A stretch of 49,911 bases of DNA, from the NCBI GenBank assembly GCA_013389115.1, contig JACADY010000069.1, positions 1 through 49,911 of the forward strand, given 5' to 3'. The stretch comes from Alphaproteobacteria bacterium. Lineage in GTDB: Bacteria > Pseudomonadota > Alphaproteobacteria > Micropepsales > Micropepsaceae. The notes beneath the pieces were generated by a model. It saw nothing but the letters and a program-made list of their open reading frames with translations. It was not told the DNA's origin and searched no databases. A program made the translations under genes and the position numbers. Shown here in pieces: positions 43,922 through 49,911 of the stretch. Position 1 is the first letter of the stretch. Every line of letters begins with the position of its first letter.

Positions 43922-44437
43922 TTGGAAAGGGATACGCGCCCGCTCGACATCGCGGTGCTGCCCGTCGATCGCCTGGAAGTCGTCTGGCCAATCATCGAAG
44001 CGGTGGCCCGCGAAGGCGCAACCTATCCCCTGCCCCGGGACTTGAGCTTGGAGGAAGCGCGGACCCTTTGGTCGGAACGAGGACGCACGACCTTCGTCGC
44101 GATCCGGGAAGGTGCGGTTTGCGGCACCTATTACCTGCGCCCCAATGCCGAGGGACCGGCTAGTCATGTCGCAAATGCCGGCTACATGGTCGCGCCCGAT
44201 GCGCGTGGCGGCGGCATCGCACATACGCTCTTTCGTCACTCCATTGGTGAGGCCGGCGCACGCGGCTTCAAGGCCCTGCAATTCAACCTCGTCGTCAGCA
44301 CCAACGAGGCCGCCATTCACCTGTGGACGTCGCTCGGCATGCGCATCGTGGGCACCCTTCCCAAGGTCTTCGATCACCCGCAACGGGGTCTCGTCGACGC
44401 CTATGTCATGCATAGCTTCATTGGGGACCTGCGATGA
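43922..44437 (+). CDS. GNAT family N-acetyltransferase
   Basis: A 171-residue acetyl-CoA-dependent acetyltransferase. The fold is read as TTFVAIREGAVCGTYYLRPN (strands 2-4), HVANAGYMVAPDARGGGIAHTLFRHSI (strand 4 and the acetyl-CoA P-loop RGGGIA), FNLVVSTNEAAIHLW (strand 5 and the following helix) and IVGTLPKVFDH. The start is TTG six bases after the bolA stop; a weak AGG precedes it, and an internal start cannot be excluded. The acceptor amine is unknown. Its stop overlaps the next frame as ATGA. Confidence 0.87.
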   Translation: MERDTRPLDIAVLPVDRLEVVWPIIEAVAREGATYPLPRDLSLEEARTLWSERGRTTFVAIREGAVCGTYYLRPNAEGPASHVANAGYMVAPDARGGGIAHTLFRHSIGEAGARGFKALQFNLVVSTNEAAIHLWTSLGMRIVGTLPKVFDHPQRGLVDAYVMHSFIGDLR

Positions 44438-44583
44438 GCCTGCCCGTCGCAGGCAATTGGTTCGCGCTTGAGCGCCAGCTGGCATTGCCAGTTACCGTTG
44501 TCCATGGCGGGCATGAGCCGAGCTTCGGCCGAGGGCGCCTGCTGGCGGTCGCCCGATACTATCTTGATCATTGGCCGTCATGA
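44434..44583 (+). pseudogene. MBL-fold hydrolase gene reduced by an internal in-frame deletion
   Basis: A 49-residue frame starting ATGA inside the GNAT stop. The first 14 residues (MSLPVAGNWFALER) resemble the N-terminus of a group of MBL-fold metallo-hydrolases, and the last 30 (PVTVVHGGHEPSFGRGRLL) their C-terminus, where the final metal-ligand histidine sits. The roughly 200 residues between, with the HxHxDH zinc motif, are missing. The junction keeps the frame. The fragment cannot be an active hydrolase. Identification of the family is from memory of its N- and C-terminal patterns. Confidence 0.65.
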
Positions 44584-44664
44584 GCGAGAACTTGACGCTC
44601 AAGGAAGGACTGCCTAACTAATTACAGATCCACCTGACAGGGGGCGGGATATTCCCGCATTGCG

Positions 44665-45000
44665 ATGTCAAATCCGGTCTTCGAGCGCATCGAAAGCGAT
44701 CTTCGCGAAAACGACGTCGTGCTTTTCATGAAGGGCACGCCCCATTTTCCGCAGTGCGGGTTTTCTGCGACGGTTGTGAAGATCCTCAACCATGTCGGGG
44801 TTTCGTTTAAGGGCATCGATGTGCTGCAGGACCCTGGCCTTCGCCAGGGGATCAAGGAATTCGCCAACTGGCCGACAATTCCCCAGCTGTATGTAAAGGG
44901 TGAGTTTGTGGGCGGCTGCGACATCGTGCGCGAGATGTTCGAGGAAGGCGAGTTGCAGGCATTCCTCACCGAAAAGGGCATCACGCTCGAAGCTGCCTGA
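44665..45000 (+). CDS. grxD: Monothiol glutaredoxin (Grx4/GrxD type)
   Basis: A 111-residue thioredoxin-fold protein with the single active-site cysteine in CGFS (Cys31), [13 protein letters not shown] for the lead-in, [20 protein letters not shown] for the glutathione-binding loop, and the FEEGELQ helix. CGFS glutaredoxins carry [2Fe-2S] clusters bridged with glutathione or BolA and deliver iron-sulfur clusters. Its partner bolA lies 750 bases upstream. Confidence 0.95.
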   Translation: MSNPVFERIESDLRENDVVLFMKGTPHFPQCGFSATVVKILNHVGVSFKGIDVLQDPGLRQGIKEFANWPTIPQLYVKGEFVGGCDIVREMFEEGELQAFLTEKGITLEAA

Positions 45001-45072
45001 ACGCCGGAAGATCTATCTTTGAGTTGTCGCAGACTGCTGACACTATTCCCTTGAGCAATGGCGGGGGGATAC

Positions 45073-46008
45073 ATGGCGGAGCGGCAGAAACACACTCTGA
45101 AGACGGCTGGGGCGGCATTGGCTCTTGGCGTCACGTTCGCGCTGGCCTCAGCCCAGCCGCCGCTCGCCCAGCAGGTGCCGCCGTCAAGCATGACGCACGA
45201 GGCGGAACAAGACTTGGGGGCTCGGTTCGGGCTCACCTATCGCTTTGGCACGTTTGATATCGGCAGCAATCTTGCCACCGTCAAAACCACGGAGGGGTTC
45301 GCCTTCCTCGATGCCGCGGACGCCCGGCACCTGATCGTGGACCTTTGGGGCAACCCGCCCAGCGCGGGCTCCGGCATCCTCGGCGCGATCGTGCCCAAGG
45401 ACGTCCCTGTCGACGACATGAATGGCTGGGCCGCGATTCTCACCTATTAGAACGAAGGCTATGTGAGCGATACGGAGGCGGCCTCCATCGACTACAGCCA
45501 GCTTCTTGCCGACATGCAGGCTGGCATTCGCGAGAACAATCCTGAGCTCAAGAAGCAGGGCTACCCGACCTATGAGCTCGTCGGCTGGGCCGAACCACCC
45601 CATTACGACCAGGCCGAGCACAAGCTCTATTGGGCGCAGGAGCTTCTCTTTGAAGGGGGAGACGCCTCGACCCTGAACTATTTCGTCCGCATCCTCGGGC
45701 GGGGCGGCGTACTTGAAATGAATGTCATCGGTGACATGAAGGCGCTGCCGGAGATCAACCAGAAGGCACCCACGCTGCTCAGCATGGTCAATTTCAAGGA
45801 TGGCCAGCTTTACGACCAGTTCGATGCCACGACGGACGCCACTGCGGCCTATGGCCTTGCCGGCCTCATCGCTGGTGGCGTCGCGGCAAAGGCCGGCCTA
45901 TTCAAGGTCATCCTGGGCATCCTTGCGGCGTCCTGGAAATTCATCGCGATCGGCGTCGTCGCGCTGGGCGGTGTGATCGCCCGCTTCTTTGGCGCGAGGA
46001 AAGGCTAA
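45073..46008 (+). pseudogene. DUF2167 membrane protein gene with an in-frame amber codon
   Basis: A single reading frame broken by TAG at 45448-45450. Before it: a signal peptide (about 1-35, ending AQQVPP) and the domain start, LTYRFGTFDIGSNLATVKTTEGFAFLDA. After it, in the same frame, the domain continues NEGYVSDTEAASIDYSQLLADMQ, WAEPPHYDQAEHKLYWAQEL and LNYFVRILGRGGVLEMNVIG, then two C-terminal membrane helices (about 255-305). In family members the position of the stop is usually an acidic residue, so GAG to TAG fits. ATG 45073 is preferred because GGGGGGAT precedes it. Function of DUF2167 is unknown. Confidence 0.85.
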
Positions 46009-46023
46009 TTCTGCCCCGCGGGC

Positions 46024-46536
46024 TCAAGGGGTCGCGGCCGCTGCAAGCCCTTCCTTGATAAGCGTACGCAGATCGAACGCCTCCGGTTGTGGATAGCGGA
46101 TATTGTCGATTTTCCACATCCCATCGGCCCGGATGAGATCGAAATAGACGATCGTCGGCTGTTCGAAATTAAGGAAGGTCGCCTTGACGACGGCCGAGGC
46201 CGCGTCCTCCTTTTCGGTCGAAAAGGCCAGGTTTTTGATCTCGAAGTCCTGCGCGTTGTAGAGGATGTCATAATCAACGACCGGTTCATCCGACTTCAGC
46301 GCCGCGTCATATTCGGCCATGAGCGAGGCGGTGAACACCGGGCGTAAAAGCGCTTCGGGGCCCGCCTGATGCTCCGGCTCCGCAAAATAGGCTGCCCAAC
46401 TGCGATATAGCTCCTCGACCACGGCTTGAGGCGACTGTGCCTGCGCGCGCGACACGCCTTGGATGATAATAAAGACAAGCGCAACAACACTCAGCCAAAC
46501 AAGGCTTGTTTGTAGCAACCGTCCACGATCGGCCAT
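46024..46536 (-). CDS. Exported DUF3828-like protein
   Basis: A 170-residue protein with an N-terminal hydrophobic helix (about 8-27, SLVWLSVVALVFIIIQGVS) acting as signal anchor. The remainder fits the DUF3828 pattern: AVVEELYRSWAAYFA near the start, VDYDILYNAQDFEIKNLAF, and VVKATFLNFEQPTIVYFDLIRADGMWKIDNIRYP, which is the shared C-terminal strand pair of NTF2-like lipoprotein domains. Function unknown. GGGGAGAGGG precedes ATG 46536. Convergent with the broken DUF2167 gene; their stops are 15 bases apart. Confidence 0.75.
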   Translation of the reverse strand: MADRGRLLQTSLVWLSVVALVFIIIQGVSRAQAQSPQAVVEELYRSWAAYFAEPEHQAGPEALLRPVFTASLMAEYDAALKSDEPVVDYDILYNAQDFEIKNLAFSTEKEDAASAVVKATFLNFEQPTIVYFDLIRADGMWKIDNIRYPQPEAFDLRTLIKEGLAAAATP

Positions 46537-46644
46537 TGGCCCTCTCCCCGAAACCGCGCCCGCCCGTCCCAGTTTGCCTGTTGTGCAAGGGACCTTTGGC
46601 AAGATTGTGGTGAGGATGCTGAATGAGCCGTTAATTGCGCTTCA

Positions 46645-46683
46645 CGAAAAGAAAAGGGCCGCGCCGTTACCTGGCCGCGGCCC
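46645..46683 (-). terminator. Intrinsic terminator of rpsD
   Basis: Minus-strand stem GGGCCGCG (46683-46676) / CGCGGCCC (46663-46656) with a 12-base loop, followed by TTTTCTTTTC (46655-46646). It starts 23 bases after the rpsD stop. Confidence 0.88.
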
Positions 46684-46705
46684 GATCCCAGGATTCTTGG
46701 ATCAA

Positions 46706-47323
46706 TTAGCGCGAATAGAACTCGACGATCAGGTTCGGATTCATTTGCACCGGATAGGGCACGTCGGAAAGCTTCGGGATCCGCGTATAGCGCGCCGTAC
46801 CCTTGTGGTGATCGGCCTCGACATAGTCGGGAACGTCGCGCTCGCTCGACTGGGTCGAGGCGATGACGAGGGCCATGTCCTTCGCCTTCGCCGTCAATTC
46901 GATGACGTCGTTGGGCTTGCACAGATAGCTCGACACCGTCACGCGCCTTCCATTCACCTTGACGTGGCCGTGGCTCACGATCTGGCGGGCGGCGAACATC
47001 GTGGGTGCGAACTTGGCGCGATAGACAAGGGCATCGAGACGGCTCTCAAGCAGCCCGATCATGTTCTCGCCCGTGTCGCCCTTGCGCCTGTCGGCCTCGG
47101 CATAGACCTTGCGGAATTGGCGTTCGGTCAGGTTGGCGTAATAGCCCTTCAGCTTTTGCTTGGCGAAGAGCTGCGTACCATAGTCGGAAAGCTTGGTCTT
47201 GCGGCGGGCGCCGTGCTGGCCGGGGCCGGTTTGGCGCTTGTTGACGGGGCTTTTGCTACGGCCCCAGAGATTTTCGCCCAAGCGGCGGTCAATCTTGTGT
47301 TTCGTCGAAACACGCTTCGTCAT
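46706..47323 (-). CDS. rpsD: 30S ribosomal protein S4
   Basis: A 205-residue primary 16S rRNA-binding protein that organises the 5' domain of the small subunit. [37 protein letters not shown] is the zinc-free N-terminal region, and [43 protein letters not shown] is the S4 RNA-binding signature. GAGGA lies eight bases before the ATG. It has its own promoter and terminator, so it is monocistronic, unlike the E. coli arrangement inside the alpha operon. Confidence 0.97.
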   Translation of the reverse strand: MTKRVSTKHKIDRRLGENLWGRSKSPVNKRQTGPGQHGARRKTKLSDYGTQLFAKQKLKGYYANLTERQFRKVYAEADRRKGDTGENMIGLLESRLDALVYRAKFAPTMFAARQIVSHGHVKVNGRRVTVSSYLCKPNDVIELTAKAKDMALVIASTQSSERDVPDYVEADHHKGTARYTRIPKLSDVPYPVQMNPNLIVEFYSR

Positions 47324-47676
47324 CGCGGATGTCCTCGCGTTGGATCAGTTGCGGGATCGCGCCCTCCTCTGCCCTCAATTGGGCCGACAGGCAAAGCCTC
47401 CGAAAAAGGCCGCGCCACGGGAGCTCATCGCCTCGTTTGAGGCGAAGGCGGGGCTTTTAGACGAACCGGCAAGACCTGTCAAACAAGGTGCACCAGCGCG
47501 ATACCCGCCTTGCGCAACGTCCCCGGGGACAGCAGCCCCGAACGCAGCGCCTCCAAACACCACGCCCCGGATGCGGCCCGTGAGGCGCCCCATAGGCGTC
47601 CCGCGCCGGAAGACAGAGTCAACGCTGTCTAGCCCGATCCAGTTTTCGATAGTAGCGGGCGGCTGGCTCGGCCCTG
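47324..47676 (-). promoter_or_regulatory. rpsD promoter and structured 5' leader
   Basis: Minus strand TTGACA (47482-47477), 17-base spacer, TAAAAG (47459-47454): an excellent -35 with a fair -10. The predicted start near 47447 gives a leader of about 120 bases that begins with a perfect hairpin TCGCCTC-AAAC-GAGGCGA (47445-47428). The leader could let S4 or another factor control translation, as S4 does on its own operon in E. coli. The rest of the stretch up to 47676 holds no coding sequence I can support on either strand. Confidence 0.65.
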
Positions 47677-48429
47677 GTGAGGCGGGTTTGGCGATTGCGG
47701 ACAGCAATCGCCCGCCGAGCGGGCTTGTACTATTATCGGGCGCGGTATTATTCCCCGGCGCTGGGGCGGTTCCTGCAGACGGACCCGATCGGGTATGAGG
47801 ACAACCTCAACCTCTATGCCTATGCCGGCAACGACCCCGTCAATGCGACGGATCCGACGGGGCGGTGCGCTAACATATGTACTGGGTTAATAGGTGCTGG
47901 CGTAGGGGGACTTATCAGTGGTGTCACGTATTTGGTAACCACCGACAATCCTAGTGCAGTGGGATTTTTTGCGAATTCTTTGGAAGGTGCGGCGGTGGGT
48001 TTTGCTGTGGGGTCGGGCGCGGGCCTGCCAATGATATTCAATGTTGGCGCAGGTAGTGCCGTATTATCTGGCCTAGCCGAAGCATCGGCTGACGGCAATT
48101 TGGAACGTTACGGGGATAGTTACACTTTTGGTAACTTTGAGAAGCCATTGGAGGATGCACTAGTTGGCGGGGTAACGGCGATGATTGGTGGAAGTGTCTC
48201 TAGGGCGACAGGATTGGCTGTATCAGCAGCCTTTGATGACATACTCGGGTTCCCGACAAAGGGGGCTATTTCAGGACTTTCTGATGAACTAGGCGAATAT
48301 ATAGGGGGAGGTATTATGGTTCTGGGAGAGGTAGCGATCGATGAAGCCCGCGGACAGGGGATAAATAAAGGGGCATCGACAGATAATTACCGCATAGAAA
48401 TTTATAGCGAGCCCAGAAGGTTTGATTGA
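47677..48429 (+). CDS. Orphan RHS tip with an unrecognised C-terminal toxin domain
   Basis: A 250-residue frame (GTG start, not clearly real). From about 47722 it encodes the end of an RHS core: [45 protein letters not shown] and TG. After DPTG (base 47865) comes a 187-residue variable domain rich in glycine and hydrophobic stretches ([56 protein letters not shown]), ending [15 protein letters not shown]. Base composition becomes clearly AT-richer at that boundary. No upstream RHS core is present. I recognise no catalytic toxin fold; it could be a pre-toxin domain or membrane-active module. Confidence 0.75.
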   Translation: MRRVWRLRTAIARRAGLYYYRARYYSPALGRFLQTDPIGYEDNLNLYAYAGNDPVNATDPTGRCANICTGLIGAGVGGLISGVTYLVTTDNPSAVGFFANSLEGAAVGFAVGSGAGLPMIFNVGAGSAVLSGLAEASADGNLERYGDSYTFGNFEKPLEDALVGGVTAMIGGSVSRATGLAVSAAFDDILGFPTKGAISGLSDELGEYIGGGIMVLGEVAIDEARGQGINKGASTDNYRIEIYSEPRRFD

Positions 48430-48432
48430 AAT

Positions 48433-48624
48433 ATGAATTTAGTTAAAAAAGCCATGATGCATATAGCAAGAAATATTTCGGACGTGATTTTTATGACTGG
48501 TGGTGTTTCTTTATTGTTATATGTAAAGAAGGCGCATGACTACTACGATGTACCTATAATATTAGTAATTTCATTTATTTTCTCTGTTATCATTGAGGGG
48601 TTAATTGGTATTTTTAAGAAATAG
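48433..48624 (+). CDS. Small two-helix membrane protein, candidate immunity protein
   Basis: A 63-residue protein three bases after the RHS-tip stop. Two membrane helices, about 17-33 (DVIFMTGGVSLLLYV) and 40-58 (VPIILVISFIFSVIIEGLI), are separated by a charged KKAHDYYD turn, with lysines at both ends. GAAGG lies 12 bases before the ATG. The gene is strikingly AT-rich against the rest of the window. Position directly behind an RHS C-terminal domain is that of a cognate immunity gene; a membrane immunity protein would suit a membrane-targeting toxin. Family not recognised. Confidence 0.65.
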   Translation: MNLVKKAMMHIARNISDVIFMTGGVSLLLYVKKAHDYYDVPIILVISFIFSVIIEGLIGIFKK

Positions 48625-48636
48625 TTAAGTGACTGT

Positions 48637-48654
48637 GAAACAGTAGGCTGTTTC
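48637..48654 (+). terminator. Hairpin after the immunity candidate
   Basis: GAAACAG-TAGG-CTGTTTC, a seven-base-pair stem extended by an interrupted GTG/CAC pair. The downstream sequence (TTCACGGTATCTGTTTT) is only moderately T-rich, so termination is uncertain. Confidence 0.35.
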
Positions 48655-48707
48655 TTCACGGTATCTGTTTTCTGGTTGATCGCTCGGCCCGATAAGTAGG
48701 CGCAGGG

Positions 48708-48795
48708 CTATCACCATGACGCCGGCGGCAACCGCACGCGCCTCACCTGGCCCGATGGCTGGTATGTCGCCTATGCCTATGACGCGCTGGGGCGG
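48708..48795 (+). repeat. Direct repeat within the RHS core, copy 1
   Basis: An 88-base unit encoding a YxxDAGGNRTRLTWPDGWYV repeat. It recurs exactly 549 bases (183 codons) downstream with four mismatches. Copy 1 abuts the left break of the RHS fragment. Confidence 0.8.
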
Positions 48796-49256
48796 AAGCT
48801 GAAGATCATCCGCGCCTATGGCTCGGCGCTGCAGCAGGACTATGCGACCTATGCCTATAGCGCCAATGGCAGGACCGCGTCCGTCACGGACGCGAAGGGG
48901 AACGCGACGCTTTATACCTATGACGGTTTTGACCGGGCCTTGCGCACGACCTTCCCCGATGGCTCCTATGAGGGGATCACTGCCTACGACGCCAACGACA
49001 ATGTGCTGACACGGCGCACGCGCGCAGGGGCGACGCTGACCAGCACCTATGACGCGCTCGACCGGCTCGTCACCTATCGCATGCCCCGCGTCTCTGGCGG
49101 GGATCTTGTGACGACGACGGCCTATGACTTGGCCGGGCAGGTGACGGGGGTTGGCAATTCCGACGGCTTTGCGCTTCTCTATACCTATGACGCGGCTGGG
49201 CGGCAGACATCGGAGGCCGAGACGATCCCCGGGCTTTCGGGCACCAAAACCCTCTC

Positions 49257-49344
49257 CTATCAGTATGACGCCGGCGGCAACCGTACGCGCCTCACCTGGC
49301 CCGATGGCTGGTATGTCGGCTATGCCTATGACGCGCTGGGGCGG
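49257..49344 (+). repeat. Direct repeat within the RHS core, copy 2
   Basis: Second copy of the 88-base RHS unit, in the same reading frame as copy 1. Such near-identical repeats can recombine and may explain how the fragments arose. Confidence 0.8.
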
Positions 49345-49736
49345 ATGGTGGAGGCGAAGGAGAGCGGCACGCTTCTCCTTGCCTCCTATGCTTACGATCC
49401 ACTCTCGCGGCTGACGGCGCAGACAGCAGGGAATGGCGGCACGCGCAGCCTTGCTTATAATCTCACCGGCGATCTGTTGAGCCTCGCGCAAGGGTGGTCT
49501 GGCGGGGGCGTGACCTATACGCAGACCTATACCGCGGCGCGGCAGCTCTCGAGCCTTCAGCTCTCCAACCCCGCCTTTGCCTTCGCGCCGCCCTCAAGCG
49601 GGAGCACCATCGCCTACGCGCCCGCGAATGCGCTCAACCAGTATCAAAGCCTCACGCCCATGGGCGGCGGGGCGGTCAGCCTCGCTTACGACGCCAACGG
49701 CAATCTCACCGGCGATGGCAGAAGCTGCACGCGTGG

Positions 49737-49911
49737 CTATTCCCCTTCCCGCCGCCGCTTCTTCGCCCCAGCAAGCGCGGTGATGACGCCGCGCAGCGTG
49801 CGCACATCCTGCTCAGTCAGGTCCGCCCGCTGCCACAGATTGCGCAGGTTCTTCACCATCGAGGGCCGCTTATGTGGCGGGTGGAGAAACCCGGCCGCGT
49901 CGAGCTCGCCC
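49737..49911 (-). CDS. trmJ: tRNA (cytidine/uridine-2'-O-)-methyltransferase TrmJ, C-terminal part
   Basis: The minus strand is open from the window edge to TAG at 49739-49737 and encodes 57 residues: LDAAGFLHPPHKRPSMVKN, then LRNLWQRADLTEQDVRTLRG and VITALAGAKKRRREGE. This matches the C-terminal tail of TrmJ-type SPOUT methyltransferases, which methylate position 32 in the anticodon loop. The catalytic knot domain lies outside the window. The broken RHS core ends against its 3' end on the other strand. Confidence 0.82.
   Translation of the reverse strand, partial: GELDAAGFLHPPHKRPSMVKNLRNLWQRADLTEQDVRTLRGVITALAGAKKRRREGE

Larger units (their letters stand above)
48700..49735 (+). pseudogene. 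Truncated RHS repeat core without start or tip
   Basis: After a TAG at 48697-48699 the frame is open and encodes YD-repeats: YAYDALGRKLKIIRAYGSA, ATLYTYDGFDRALRTTFPDG, TSTYDALDRLVTYRMPR, TAYDLAGQVTGV, LLYTYDAAGRQTSE, YQYDAGGNRTRLTWPDG and SLAYDANGNLTGDG. It opens in the middle of a repeat with no start codon nearby and breaks off after NLTGDG, where the RHS pattern stops and the antisense end of trmJ begins. Codon use and GC content match the host, unlike the toxin tip upstream. It is a remnant of a large RHS gene. Confidence 0.85.

Noticed and set aside
45448-45450. TAG read as pyrrolysine
   Set aside because: No pyrrolysine genes are visible, the organism type does not use it, and the position fits a simple GAG to TAG change.
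49081-49911. The RHS frame staying open to the window edge
   Set aside because: RHS repeat pattern ends near 49730; beyond it the frame is antisense to trmJ.
1-49911. CRISPR array, prophage or rRNA genes
   Set aside because: No regularly spaced short repeats, phage structural genes or rRNA sequence were seen.

Overview
The window is GC-rich, densely packed chromosomal DNA from an alphaproteobacterium. Evidence: a DUF1476 gene (F1-ATPase inhibitor zeta, an alphaproteobacterial protein) beside the purine genes; a purC-purS-purQ-purL set using small-type PurL; a bolA / monothiol-glutaredoxin neighbourhood; and an interspersed palindromic element of a kind I remember from Rhizobiales-like genomes. 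I cannot name genus or species. Convergent genes often overlap by a few bases and same-strand genes often overlap as ATGA, GTGA or TGATG.

Layout. 1-118: right end of an IS481-type insertion sequence abutting cysE. 115-11526: metabolic and envelope genes (cysE, NUDIX hydrolase, nitroreductase, histidine phosphatase, SDR plus O-methyltransferase, TorF-type porin, alpha/beta hydrolase, sulfotransferase-like, M20 peptidase, processive GT2) ending with an exported CVNH/crystallin protein. 11675-22798: regulator-controlled units (HxlR gene; saccharopine-dehydrogenase-like gene divergent from a TetR gene with twin operators; SDR plus GST-kappa-type isomerase; TetR gene divergent from an OprM-EmrA-EmrB type efflux operon) and a DUF4344 metallopeptidase. 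22906-28338: tRNA-Leu(UAA), a small secreted protein, a palindromic repeat, a CinA-type protein, map-radC and an S9 oligopeptidase. 28483-37233: purB, chrA, DUF1476, purC-purS-VOC-purQ, a sulfotransferase on the opposite strand, and purL. 37322-43326: an accessory block of a flippase-like protein and a four-gene minus-strand operon (class III aminotransferase, GT-C glycosyltransferase, small helical protein, GMC oxidoreductase). 43682-47323: bolA, GNAT, an internally deleted MBL-fold remnant, grxD, a DUF2167 gene broken by an amber codon, a DUF3828-like gene and rpsD. 47677-49735: RHS debris with an orphan toxin-tip/immunity pair. 49737 to the edge: 3' end of trmJ.

The main candidates for something new are: (i) the four-gene operon inserted between purL and bolA, whose content suggests oxidation of a primary, perhaps long-chain, alcohol to an aldehyde by a split alcohol oxidase, transamination to an amine, and glycosylation or membrane translocation; (ii) the RHS tip with an unrecognised glycine-rich hydrophobic C-terminal domain and a two-helix membrane immunity candidate; and (iii) the exported protein with two CVNH-like lectin domains and a beta/gamma-crystallin domain. 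Smaller points of interest are an IS end whose CTAG target supplies the stop codons of both cysE and the transposase, a rpsD promoter with a long structured leader, paired operators at two TetR loci, and two likely leaderless genes (cinA, purL).
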